DNA of 23,244 bases. Origin: Clostridia bacterium (lineage in GTDB: Bacteria > Bacillota > Clostridia > Christensenellales > CAG-1252). Below the pieces are notes generated by a model, which saw only the letters and a list, made by a program, of their open reading frames with translations, was not told the DNA's origin and did no database searches. Shown one piece after another: positions 6,427-13,884 of this stretch (positions are counted from its first letter, which is position 1; every line of letters begins with the position of its first letter). The stretch spans positions 1-23,244 of the forward strand of contig JAEDHM010000004.1 in the NCBI GenBank assembly GCA_016296985.1, written 5' to 3'. The translations under genes were made by a program, and so were the position numbers.

Positions 6427-7683
6427 TTAGTTTACAAAATCAAATTCGATATCCGCAATGATAATCGTATCGTTTTCCTCAACGCCTGCTTCACGTAAAG
6501 CTTCAAAAATACCTTTTTCTTTCAATTTTCGTTGGAAGTAGCGATAACTGTCTACGTCGTCGAGAATAACGTTTCTTACAAGCATGTCAACGAAACCGCC
6601 AACAATTTCAAATACACCTTCTCCTCTCTTGACGATTTCAAAATTGGTATCTGTTGATTCGTCATAAGAAAACTCTTCAAAAGACAATGCCTTTGCAGGA
6701 GGCAATTTTGTGATATTTTTGCTTATTTCCTTAATCAAAGAATCAACGCCTTCGTGAATGATTGCAGACATGGGGAATACCGGCTTTCCGACTTTTTTGG
6801 AAAATTCTTCAATTTGCTCGGGTGTTGCCATATCTATCTTGTTTGCAACCACGATTTCGGGCAGTTCCCCAATACTCTTACTGTAGTCGGATAACTCTTT
6901 TCTTATAGCAAGATAGTCCTCATAAGGGTCACGACCTTCGTGGCCGGATACGTCAACAACGTGGACAATCATTCTTACTCTTTCAATATGACGCAAAAAT
7001 TCGTGTCCTAAACCTACGCCCTCGCTTGCGCCCTCAATAAGTCCGGGGATATCGGCGATAACGTAACTTTTATCGTAAAACTTTATAACGCCAAGGTTGG
7101 GATTGAGGGTTGTAAAGTGATAGTTTGCGATTTTGGGTCTTGCCTCGGTTAGAACTGAAAGCAAGGTGGATTTTCCTACGTTGGGGAAGCCAACAAGCCC
7201 GATATCGGCGATAGTTTTCAATTCTAAAGTAACACGGTGCTCGATTGTCTTTACTCCGTTTTGAGCAAAAGAAGGTGAACGACGAGTGGGGGTTGCAAAA
7301 CGAGCGTTGCCCTTTCCGCCTCTACCACCGCGTAAAACCACCTTTGTATATCCGTCTTCAAACATATCGGCAATTATACCGCCTGTTTCGCTATCCTTGA
7401 TTATGGTACCAGTAGGCACTTTGATGATGATAGATTTTCCGGTTTTGCCCGTTTTGTTTGCTCCGCTTCCGTCTTCGCCGTTTTCGGCGCGGAAGTGAAC
7501 GTGAAATTTATAATCGATTAAAGTGGTCATATTTCCATCGGCAACGAAAATAATATCTCCACCGTTTCCGCCGTCTCCTCCGTCGGGACCGCCTGCGGGG
7601 TTGTACTTTTCACGATAAAAGGAAACACGACCGTTTCCGCCGTTTCCTGCTTTTATGTAGATATGCGCTACGTCTAAAAACAT
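6427..7683 (-). CDS. obg: GTPase Obg/CgtA
   Basis: An essential GTPase in late 50S assembly and stress signalling. The 418 residues show three domains. The glycine-rich Obg fold (1-157) contains GGPDGGDGGNGGD at 31-43 and RGGRGGKGNARFATP near 118. The G domain has G1 GFPNVGKS (165-172), switch TTLNPN (191-196), DIPG (211-214), NKID (281-284) and SAI (306-308). An OCT domain runs from about 345 to 418. The length is typical for Bacillota. The ATG at 7683 is 1 nt after the nfnB stop, with AAGGTG overlapping the end of nfnB, so translation is likely coupled. Confidence 0.98.
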   Translation of the reverse strand: MFLDVAHIYIKAGNGGNGRVSFYREKYNPAGGPDGGDGGNGGDIIFVADGNMTTLIDYKFHVHFRAENGEDGSGANKTGKTGKSIIIKVPTGTIIKDSETGGIIADMFEDGYTKVVLRGGRGGKGNARFATPTRRSPSFAQNGVKTIEHRVTLELKTIADIGLVGFPNVGKSTLLSVLTEARPKIANYHFTTLNPNLGVIKFYDKSYVIADIPGLIEGASEGVGLGHEFLRHIERVRMIVHVVDVSGHEGRDPYEDYLAIRKELSDYSKSIGELPEIVVANKIDMATPEQIEEFSKKVGKPVFPMSAIIHEGVDSLIKEISKNITKLPPAKALSFEEFSYDESTDTNFEIVKRGEGVFEIVGGFVDMLVRNVILDDVDSYRYFQRKLKEKGIFEALREAGVEENDTIIIADIEFDFVN

Positions 7684-7684
7684 A

Positions 7685-9043
7685 TTATTTACACACCTTT
7701 ATTATATTTTTTGCAGCATTTTTTCCTGCTCCCATAGCAAGTATTACGGTAGCCGATCCGGTTACTGCATCACCGCCGGCATATACCTTGTCCATTGAGG
7801 TCTTTCCCGTTTCGTCAACGATAAGGACACCCTTTCTTCCTGTAGATAGAGAAGGACAACTATTTTTTAGTAAAGGATTAGGAGAAGTGCCTACCGCTAC
7901 GATAACTTGGTCGCATTCCATTACAAACTGGCTTCCCTCAATGGGTACGGGCCTTCCTCTACCCGAACTGTCAGCTTCGCCCAACTCCATCTTCAAGCAT
8001 AACATACCTTCAACCTTTTTTGTACCCAAAATTTGCGAAGGATTGGTAAGGATTGCAAATTTTATTCCTTCCTCTTTTGCATGGGCAATCTCGTCTTTTC
8101 TTGCAGGCATTTCTTCAAAACCTCTACGATAAACGATTGTTACCTCTTTTGCGCCCAAGCGTAAGGCGGTACGAGCAGAGTCCATTGCTACGTTGCCTGC
8201 GCCGATGACTGCGACTTTTTCCCCCACTACCAAGGGCGTTGAACTGTTTTTGTCATAAGCGCCCATAAGGTTTACCCTTGTCAAGTACTCGTTTGCTGAA
8301 TAAACGCCATTGAGGTTTTCACCCTTGATACCCTGGAAAGAGGGAAGTCCTGCCCCTGTGCCGATAAAGACAGCGTCGTTTTCTTCAAGCAAGTCTTCAA
8401 GCATAATGGTTTTTCCAACTACAATGTTAAACTTAAATTCAACACCAAGCGCCCTAAGACCGTTAATTTCTTTTTCAACAAGTTTTTTAGGAAGACGGAA
8501 TTCCGGAATACCGTAAACCATAACGCCACCTGCTTTGTGAAAGGCTTCGTAAACGGTAACTTTAAAACCAGCCTTTGCTAATTCGCCTGCGCAGGTAAGT
8601 CCGGCAGGACCGCTTCCTATGATTGCCGCTTTTTTACCGTTGAGTTGTGGTTTTTCTTCAACGTTATCTTTGGATAATGAAATATCTGCAACGTATCTTT
8701 CAAGACCGCCAATTGAAATGGGCGCACCAAGTTTGTTGCAAACACAAAGCTTTTCACATTGCTCTTCTTGAGGGCAAACACGTCCGCAAACAGCAGGAAG
8801 ACTGTTGGCGCTTTTGATTATTTTTATAGCCTCCTCTTCTTCCCCTTTTGCCACGGCGGAAATGAATGAGGGAATAGGCACACCAACAGGACAACCTTTT
8901 ACACAAGGAGGATTTTTACAGTTTAGGCAACGTAAGGCTTCTGCCCTAGCTTGCTCGGTAGTGAATCCGGTAGAAACTTCGAGGAAGTCTTTTGCTCGGA
9001 TTTCAGGATCACGAGAGGGTACGTTGATTCTTTCCTTAATCAT
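7685..9043 (-). CDS. nfnB: NfnB-type (GltA-like) large subunit of NADH-dependent ferredoxin:NADP+ oxidoreductase
   Basis: A 452-residue flavoprotein of the glutamate-synthase small-subunit family. Two cysteine sets for [4Fe-4S] clusters are clear at C39, C42, C47, C51 and C86, C90, C96, C100. An FAD-binding GSGPAG follows at 143-148, a second nucleotide motif VIGAGNVAMDSA lies near 280, and GGDAVTG is near the C-terminus. No glutamate synthase large subunit is nearby. The gene overlaps nfnA by 8 nt, which points to the electron-bifurcating NfnAB complex, coupling NADPH, NADH and ferredoxin pools. Some databases call this protein GltA or SudA, and a sulfide dehydrogenase or plain transhydrogenase role cannot be excluded from sequence. 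Confidence 0.88.
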   Translation of the reverse strand: MIKERINVPSRDPEIRAKDFLEVSTGFTTEQARAEALRCLNCKNPPCVKGCPVGVPIPSFISAVAKGEEEEAIKIIKSANSLPAVCGRVCPQEEQCEKLCVCNKLGAPISIGGLERYVADISLSKDNVEEKPQLNGKKAAIIGSGPAGLTCAGELAKAGFKVTVYEAFHKAGGVMVYGIPEFRLPKKLVEKEINGLRALGVEFKFNIVVGKTIMLEDLLEENDAVFIGTGAGLPSFQGIKGENLNGVYSANEYLTRVNLMGAYDKNSSTPLVVGEKVAVIGAGNVAMDSARTALRLGAKEVTIVYRRGFEEMPARKDEIAHAKEEGIKFAILTNPSQILGTKKVEGMLCLKMELGEADSSGRGRPVPIEGSQFVMECDQVIVAVGTSPNPLLKNSCPSLSTGRKGVLIVDETGKTSMDKVYAGGDAVTGSATVILAMGAGKNAAKNIIKVCK

Positions 9044-9866
9044 CTTTCTTCCCCCTTAAACGACAACGGTGATTTTCTTCAATTTCACGATAATAGGTAG
9101 AACGATTGATTGCCTCGTCAAAATCAACCTTCAAACCGTCAAATTCGGGACCGTCAACGCAAGCGTACTTCGTTTCACCCCCAACGGTAACACGGCAACA
9201 ACCGCACATTCCCGTACCGTCAACCATAATGCTGTTCATACTTACGATGGTGGGAAGATTGATTTCTTTAGTTATTTCGCAAACAGCCTTCATCATAGGC
9301 AAGGGACCAACGGCAAATACGCAATCATAACTTTCTTTTTCAATCAACTCTTTAAGTTTGTCAGTTACAAATCCCTTTTCGCCAACGCTTCCGTCGTTTG
9401 TCATAATATACAAATTTTTAGAGCATGCCGCAAGTTCGGATTTATATACCAACAAATTTTCACTTCTTGCCCCAATGATAACGTCGGATTTTTTATTTTG
9501 CAAGAAAAGTTGCTCGGCTTGAGGATAGATTACAGCCACGCCAATTCCACCGCAAATTAGCAAAATATTTTTGTATGCGGATAAATCGGTAGGATTGCCC
9601 AAAGGTCCAACCAAGTCGGCAACGCAATCGCCTTCACTCAAAGTTTCCATAACTGAAGTTGAATACCCCACGGTTTGAACAAGCAAAGTGATAGTCTTGT
9701 TTTTTTTGTCGGAATGACAAATTGTAAAAGGTACGCGCTCGCCGTCCTCGGTTACCCTTACGATAACAAACTGCCCGGCCTTTGCATATCTCACTATATC
9801 ATTGGCCTCGATAACGTATTCGGTTACGTTTGGAGCCAAAGTTCTTTTGCGAAGAATTCTATTCAT
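9036..9866 (-). CDS. nfnA: NfnA-type small subunit (FAD/NAD and [2Fe-2S] reductase)
   Basis: A 276-residue protein of the dihydroorotate-dehydrogenase electron-transfer/ferredoxin reductase type. It has a flavin-binding RVPFTIC segment (44-50), the pyridine nucleotide motif CGGIGVA (105-111) and GPLPMMKAV near 187. The C-terminal [2Fe-2S] site is DGTGMCGCCR (216-225) with C236 in CVDGPEFDG. In Nfn small subunits this site coordinates the cluster with an Asp and three Cys. It overlaps nth by 8 nt upstream and nfnB by 8 nt downstream, so the three are co-translated. AAGGAG lies before the ATG at 9866. It could be labelled SudB or a ferredoxin-NADP reductase subunit, but the pairing with the GltA-like gene favours NfnA. 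Confidence 0.88.
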   Translation of the reverse strand: MNRILRKRTLAPNVTEYVIEANDIVRYAKAGQFVIVRVTEDGERVPFTICHSDKKNKTITLLVQTVGYSTSVMETLSEGDCVADLVGPLGNPTDLSAYKNILLICGGIGVAVIYPQAEQLFLQNKKSDVIIGARSENLLVYKSELAACSKNLYIMTNDGSVGEKGFVTDKLKELIEKESYDCVFAVGPLPMMKAVCEITKEINLPTIVSMNSIMVDGTGMCGCCRVTVGGETKYACVDGPEFDGLKVDFDEAINRSTYYREIEENHRCRLRGKKDD

Positions 9867-10482
9867 ATCGCTTCTCCTTACATATATCCCCTAAAGTGCA
9901 TCTTTCGCACTCGGGTTTTCTCGCCTTGCAAATATATCTTCCGTGATGAATCAAAAGATGATGCAAGGTGGACCACTGTTCTTCCTTGAAGATTTTGCAA
10001 AGGTCTTTTTCAACACCCAAAGGGTCTTTTGCCTCAGTCAAACCCAAACGGTGAGAAACACGGAAGACGTGAGTATCAACGGCAATTGCGTTTCCGCCAA
10101 AAGCAACGGCGTATACTACGTTTGCCGTCTTTTTTCCTACCCCGTCAAGAGTCATAAGCTCTTCAACGGTTGAGGGCACTACTCCACCAAATTTTTCGCA
10201 TAAAGTTTTGCTTGCGCTTAGGATATTTTTCGCCTTATTATGATAAAAACCGCAACTTTTGATAAGTTCTTCAAGTTCTCCTTGCTCAAGCTTCGCCATA
10301 TCATAGGGATTGTCAGCGCGCTCAAATAGAGCGGGTGTGATTTTGTTTACCCTTGCATCGGTACATTGTGCGGACAAAATAACCGCAACCAAAAGTTGAA
10401 AGGGCGTTTTGTAGTTAAGCTCGCACACGGGAAGAGCGTGAAGCGCTGATAAGTCATTGAAAATTCTATCCGCTTTATTCAT
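9859..10482 (-). CDS. nth: Endonuclease III (DNA glycosylase/AP lyase)
   Basis: Removes oxidised pyrimidines and cleaves abasic sites in base excision repair. The 207-residue length is normal. The helix-hairpin-helix is LDGVGKKTANVV, with the catalytic lysine at about K118. VDTHV carries the catalytic aspartate (D136). The [4Fe-4S] cluster is C185-x6-C192-x2-C195-x5-C201. The ATG at 10482 has no Shine-Dalgarno and lies 7 nt after an extended -10, so the message is predicted leaderless. It is the first gene of a five-gene operon with nfnAB, obg and yhbY. Confidence 0.97.
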   Translation of the reverse strand: MNKADRIFNDLSALHALPVCELNYKTPFQLLVAVILSAQCTDARVNKITPALFERADNPYDMAKLEQGELEELIKSCGFYHNKAKNILSASKTLCEKFGGVVPSTVEELMTLDGVGKKTANVVYAVAFGGNAIAVDTHVFRVSHRLGLTEAKDPLGVEKDLCKIFKEEQWSTLHHLLIHHGRYICKARKPECERCTLGDICKEKRYE

Positions 10483-10519
10483 AAATAATATATTAACATA
10501 CTTTTATTGTTCTTGTAAA
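10483..10519 (-). promoter_or_regulatory. Promoter of the nth-nfnAB-obg-yhbY operon
   Basis: On the minus strand TTTACA (10519-10514), an 18-nt spacer and the extended -10 TGTTAATAT (10498-10490) precede the ATG at 10482 by 7 nt. The predicted start point is at or one base before the start codon, and there is no room for a ribosome binding site. Confidence 0.65.
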
Positions 10520-10534
10520 TTGATTATCACTTTT

Positions 10535-10561
10535 AAAAAAAGAAGGAAGTTTCCTTCCTTC
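10535..10561 (-). terminator. Rho-independent terminator after the DUF3343 gene
   Basis: GAAGGAAG (10542-10549) pairs with CTTCCTTC (10554-10561) around a TTTC loop. On the minus strand seven T residues follow (10541-10535). The stem overlaps the TGA stop of the DUF3343 gene. Confidence 0.9.
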
Positions 10562-10781
10562 AAATATTGAATATACCAAGGCAAGTAGGATAACTGCCTC
10601 TTGCGAGTATTTTATTCGCCAAAGAAAGATAGTTTTGGGGAATTTTTACAGACAAACTGCATCCTTTTACCTTGTTTTGCGGAGTGTTTACCATTGTACC
10701 GCGACCACCTGCCTTTGAATAATTTCTCAAAAAAGCGACGGCATCGCTTCGACTTTTGAAGATAACAAGATAATTTATCAC
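10560..10781 (-). CDS. DUF3343 protein (putative Se/S carrier-like)
   Basis: A 73-residue protein matching the DUF3343 pattern. A hydrophobic first strand and FKSRSDAVAFL helix are followed by MVNTPQNKVKGCSLSVKIP, in which G40-C41-S is the conserved cysteine site of the family. These proteins are often found beside cysteine desulfurase or selenium genes, and one such gene is divergent here, 59 nt away; a carrier role for sulfur or selenium is inferred only. The start is uncertain. The in-frame GTG at 10781 has no well-spaced Shine-Dalgarno. An AAAGG is correctly spaced for the ATG at 10788, which is out of frame with the domain; an upstream in-frame TGA blocks any longer start. Confidence 0.8.
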   Translation of the reverse strand: MINYLVIFKSRSDAVAFLRNYSKAGGRGTMVNTPQNKVKGCSLSVKIPQNYLSLANKILARGSYPTCLGIFNI

Positions 10782-10840
10782 GTTCCATTTTCAACTGCCT
10801 TTCTAATATAATATATTATCTAAATTGAAAGGTCGGTGCC
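10782..10840 (+). promoter_or_regulatory. Divergent promoter region between DUF3343 and desulfurase genes
   Basis: TATAAT (10807-10812) lies within a palindromic stretch; ATAATATATTAT (10808-10819) is a perfect 12-bp palindrome that offers a -10 on each strand. No good -35 was found for either direction. AAAGG (10828-10832) with an 8-nt spacing serves the desulfurase ATG at 10841. Confidence 0.5.
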
Positions 10841-11953
10841 ATGATATACTTTGACAACAGCGCAACAAATCGTTTTATTCCTTATCAAGTTTTGCGAGCA
10901 GTAAGGCGAGAATTGAAATATCCCACAAATTCGGGAAGAGGCGGTCATAACGATTCTATATCTGCAAGTATGAGATTACATGAAACGAGAGAAGAGGTAA
11001 AAAGACTTTTAAACAATGAAAAGTGTCAAGTTGTTTTTACAAAAAACTGTACCGAGGCTTTGAATCTTGCTATTTTAGGTACTTTGAAAGAGGGACGGCA
11101 CGTTGTTACTTCGTGTATGGAGCATAATTCGGTTTTACGCCCATTGTTTGAACTTTCTCGCCGTGGATTGATTTCCTTGACTGTAATTGAGCCTAAAGAA
11201 AAAAGCGTTACTCCCAATGATTTAAAAAAGGCAATTAACAAAGATACCTATCTTTTGGCAATCACCGGCGCGTCAAACGTAAACGGAAAGAAAAACGATC
11301 TAAAAGCCTTGGGGAAAATAGCGAGCGAGTACGGACTTTTGTTTTTATGCGACGGCGCGCAACTTTTAGGTAAAGAAAATATTGATATGCGCGCTTGTGG
11401 AATTGATATGATAGCCTGTCCTGCCTACAAAGGCCTTCACGGGATACAAGGCGCAGGATTTTTAGCCTTTTCAAAAAGCGTACAAATAAATCCAATTATA
11501 TACGGTGGGACAGGGACTGAAAGTAACCGTCTTTTACAACCTGTCAATACCCCTGAAAGTTTGGAAAGCGGTACCTTAAATACCCCTTCTATTTCCGCCA
11601 TGGGGGAAGGAATAAAATGGACTATTGCAAACTTTGAAAAAGTCAACAAAAAGATAAAATTTTTGCAAGATATAATTATTAATTATATGAAAGGTAATAA
11701 CAAAATACGAATTTTCGCTGAAGACGATATGGGGATTATCTCTTTTTCTGTAAAAGGAAAAAGCCCAAACGAAATTGCGGATATTTTAAATGAAAGGTTT
11801 GATATTGCTGTAAGAAGCGGACTGCATTGCGCTCCCTTGATGCATAAATTTTTAGGCACTGAAAATGAAGGCTTAGTGAGAGTAAGCATAGGTTTTGAAA
11901 ACTGCGAAGATGATGCTTTGAAATTGATTAAAGCACTAGATAAAATTGTATAA
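10841..11953 (+). CDS. Cysteine desulfurase family PLP enzyme
   Basis: A 370-residue class V aminotransferase-fold enzyme of the cysteine desulfurase/selenocysteine lyase group, expected to release sulfur (or selenium) from cysteine as an enzyme-bound persulfide. Residues consistent with function are MEHNS with H95, D171 and Q174 in CDGAQ, the PLP lysine K197 in PAYKG, and the catalytic cysteine C330 in RSGLHCAP. The YGGTGTESN (221-229) and LESGTLNTPSI segments match the branch of short desulfurase family proteins found with DUF3343, rather than SufS or IscS of a full assembly operon; no sufBCDU or iscU is present. The start has AAAGG. The residue before the PLP lysine is Tyr, where His is common. 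The in vivo sulfur acceptor is not shown by sequence. Confidence 0.92.
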   Translation: MIYFDNSATNRFIPYQVLRAVRRELKYPTNSGRGGHNDSISASMRLHETREEVKRLLNNEKCQVVFTKNCTEALNLAILGTLKEGRHVVTSCMEHNSVLRPLFELSRRGLISLTVIEPKEKSVTPNDLKKAINKDTYLLAITGASNVNGKKNDLKALGKIASEYGLLFLCDGAQLLGKENIDMRACGIDMIACPAYKGLHGIQGAGFLAFSKSVQINPIIYGGTGTESNRLLQPVNTPESLESGTLNTPSISAMGEGIKWTIANFEKVNKKIKFLQDIIINYMKGNNKIRIFAEDDMGIISFSVKGKSPNEIADILNERFDIAVRSGLHCAPLMHKFLGTENEGLVRVSIGFENCEDDALKLIKALDKIV

Positions 11954-11987
11954 AAAAAACAATCAACCGAAGTTGATTGCTTTTTTT
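11952..11987. terminator. Bidirectional terminator between the desulfurase gene and rny
   Basis: CAATCAAC (11960-11967) pairs with GTTGATTG (11972-11979) around a CGAA loop. Eight A residues flank one side and seven T residues the other, so it can stop transcription of both convergent genes. Confidence 0.93.
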
Positions 11988-11992
11988 ACGGA

Positions 11993-13597
11993 TTATTTCG
12001 CGTATTCAACGCTACGCAACTCACGAATAACACTGACCTTGATTTGTCCGGGATATTCAAGTTCCGCTTCCAACTTAGAAGCAATTTCTTTTGCGATGTA
12101 GTAGGTTTGACTGTCGTCAACCTCTTCAGGTTTTACCATAACACGAATTTCGCGACCTGCTTGGATTGCATAAGACATTTCAACACCCTTGAAAGAGTTT
12201 GCAATTCTCTCAATGTTTTCCAATCTTTTGACGTAATTTTCAATAGATTCACGTCTTGCACCGGGTCTTGCACCTGAAATCGCATCTGCAGCTTGAACTA
12301 TCATTGCTTCCAAAGTTTTGGCATCCACGTCACCGTGGTGGGCAGCGATAGCGTGTACAACTGCGTTGCTCTCTTTGAATTTTTTAGCAAGGTCGACACC
12401 GATACTGATATGAGTACCCTCAACTTCGTGGTCAACGGCTTTACCGATATCGTGCAACAAACCTGCGCGCTTTGCAATCTTGACGTCGGCACCCAACTCG
12501 GCAGCCATAATACCTGCTAAGTAGGAAACCTCAAGAGAATGCTTCAAAACGTTTTGACCGTAACTTGTACGGAATTTTAACCGACCTAAAATCTTTACCA
12601 ACTCGGGATGCAAACCGAATACGCTTGCATCAAAAGCCGCTTGCTCGCCTGCGGTTTTGATATCGTTTTCGATATCGTGTTTTACCTTGTCAACCATTTC
12701 TTCAATTCTGGCAGGGTGGATACGTCCGTCCGCAATAAGTTTTTCAAGAGTAATTCTTGCGATCTCACGGCGTACGGGATCAAAACCGGATAAGGTTACG
12801 ACGTCGGGAGTATCGTCGATTATGACGTCAACGCCCGTAGCGTTTTCAAGGGCGCGGATATTACGTCCAACACGGCCGATGATACGTCCCTTCATATCGT
12901 CGCTTGGCAATGCAACAACGGAAATTGCGATTTCCGCTGCATGGTCGGTAGCGCATTTTTGTACGGCAAGTCCAACGATTTCCTTGGCGCGTCTTTCCGC
13001 TTCGTCCTTTGCCTTTTGCTCGATTTCTTTCGCTGCTGTAACCGCATCTTTTTTTGCGGTTTCAATCAACCCTTCGACCAAAATAGCCTTTGCTTCGTCA
13101 CGAGTCATTCCGGCAACACGTTCAATTTCTTTGATAATGCTACCTTCTTTGGTTTTAAGTTCGTCATCACGCTTCATGATGTCAACTTCTTTTTGAGCAA
13201 GTTGTTGTTTAATCTTGTCCAATTCGGAATTTTTTCTGTCAAGAACGTCTTCCTTTTTGTTAAGTTGCTCGTCACGGGTTGCAAGACGTTGTTCTTGTCT
13301 TTGCAATTCTGCTCTCCTCTCCCTTGTTTCTTTATCAAGTTCGGAGCGCATACGGTGTTGCTCGTCTTTTGCTTCTAAAAGAGCTTCTTTTCGTAAAGTT
13401 TTTGCTTCTAATTTACCTTCATCCACTATGCGTTGTGCTTCTTCCCTGGCGCTGCTAAACTTCTTATTAACAAAAAATCTATACACAAAATATCCTAAAC
13501 CGCCACCGATTGCAAAGGTTGCGATTGCGATAAGTGCTGTTGCGTAACCGGGGAGACCAGCAGCAAGCAGCATAGGGAAAACCGAACTGCTTATCAT
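11993..13597 (-). CDS. rny: Ribonuclease Y
   Basis: A membrane-anchored endoribonuclease that starts mRNA decay and processing in Bacillota. It has an N-terminal membrane helix (about 19-41), a long charged coiled coil (about 50-210), a KH domain with GRIIGRVGRN (237-246), and an HD domain with H382-D383 in LLHDIGK and a following HISIG and AAHHGD. The product from the ATG at 13597 is 534 residues. An upstream ATG at 13612 would add five residues, but GGAGG sits inside that extension, 8 nt before 13597, so the shorter start is chosen. It lies downstream of recA, as in many Bacillota. Confidence 0.97.
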   Translation of the reverse strand: MISSSVFPMLLAAGLPGYATALIAIATFAIGGGLGYFVYRFFVNKKFSSAREEAQRIVDEGKLEAKTLRKEALLEAKDEQHRMRSELDKETRERRAELQRQEQRLATRDEQLNKKEDVLDRKNSELDKIKQQLAQKEVDIMKRDDELKTKEGSIIKEIERVAGMTRDEAKAILVEGLIETAKKDAVTAAKEIEQKAKDEAERRAKEIVGLAVQKCATDHAAEIAISVVALPSDDMKGRIIGRVGRNIRALENATGVDVIIDDTPDVVTLSGFDPVRREIARITLEKLIADGRIHPARIEEMVDKVKHDIENDIKTAGEQAAFDASVFGLHPELVKILGRLKFRTSYGQNVLKHSLEVSYLAGIMAAELGADVKIAKRAGLLHDIGKAVDHEVEGTHISIGVDLAKKFKESNAVVHAIAAHHGDVDAKTLEAMIVQAADAISGARPGARRESIENYVKRLENIERIANSFKGVEMSYAIQAGREIRVMVKPEEVDDSQTYYIAKEIASKLEAELEYPGQIKVSVIRELRSVEYAK

Positions 13598-13705
13598 TTT
13601 GCTAACCTCCATTTATATTCAAATTTCAAGGAACAAGGTGTATAATACACCATAATAACCTGTTTACTATTTTAGCACCACAATTAGTGGGTTGTCAATA
13701 GACAA
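13598..13705 (-). promoter_or_regulatory. rny promoter and 5' leader with several dyads
   Basis: On the minus strand TTGACA (13698-13693), an 18-nt spacer and TAAAAT (13674-13669) predict a start near 13662 and a leader of about 65 nt. Three symmetric elements are visible. TTGTC-N4-GACAA (13692-13705) overlaps the -35. CCAC-N5-GTGG lies in the spacer. GGTGTAT-A-ATACACC (13637-13651) lies about +12 to +26 in the leader. GGAGG precedes the ATG at 13597. Confidence 0.6.
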
Positions 13706-13854
13706 TATACTAAATATTCTACTTATATTTATATTTTAACCTTATTTTACAATAAATAAATTGTCTTTTGATAAAATACTTCTTTTACCCTAATAACCGT
13801 AGATAATCCCCTTTGTGAAGATTTCCAATCTTTAGAATACAGCATATACAAATA

Positions 13855-13881
13855 TAAAAAAAACGGCAAAAGCCGTTTTTT
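13855..13881 (-). terminator. Rho-independent terminator of recA
   Basis: ACGGC (13863-13867) pairs with GCCGT (13872-13876) around AAAA, and the stem is extended by A and T runs. On the minus strand the stem is followed by T residues. It lies 4 nt after the recA stop. The 150-odd bases from here to the rny promoter are AT-rich; only small hairpins were seen there (for example AAGATT-TCC-AATCTT at 13818-13832) and no gene. Confidence 0.9.
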
Positions 13882-13884
13882 CCT

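Noticed and set aside
10612..10794. 60-codon frame starting at 10794 opposite-phase to DUF3343
   Set aside because: It has a well-placed AAAGG, but the product is highly basic with no domain, while the overlapping frame matches DUF3343.
12657..13196. Long plus-strand frame opposite rny
   Set aside because: Serine-rich, antisense to a certain gene with strong domain evidence; typical shadow frame.
13706..13854. Possible small RNA or riboswitch between rny and recA
   Set aside because: Only short AT-rich hairpins were found, with no known riboswitch core or promoter-terminator pair.
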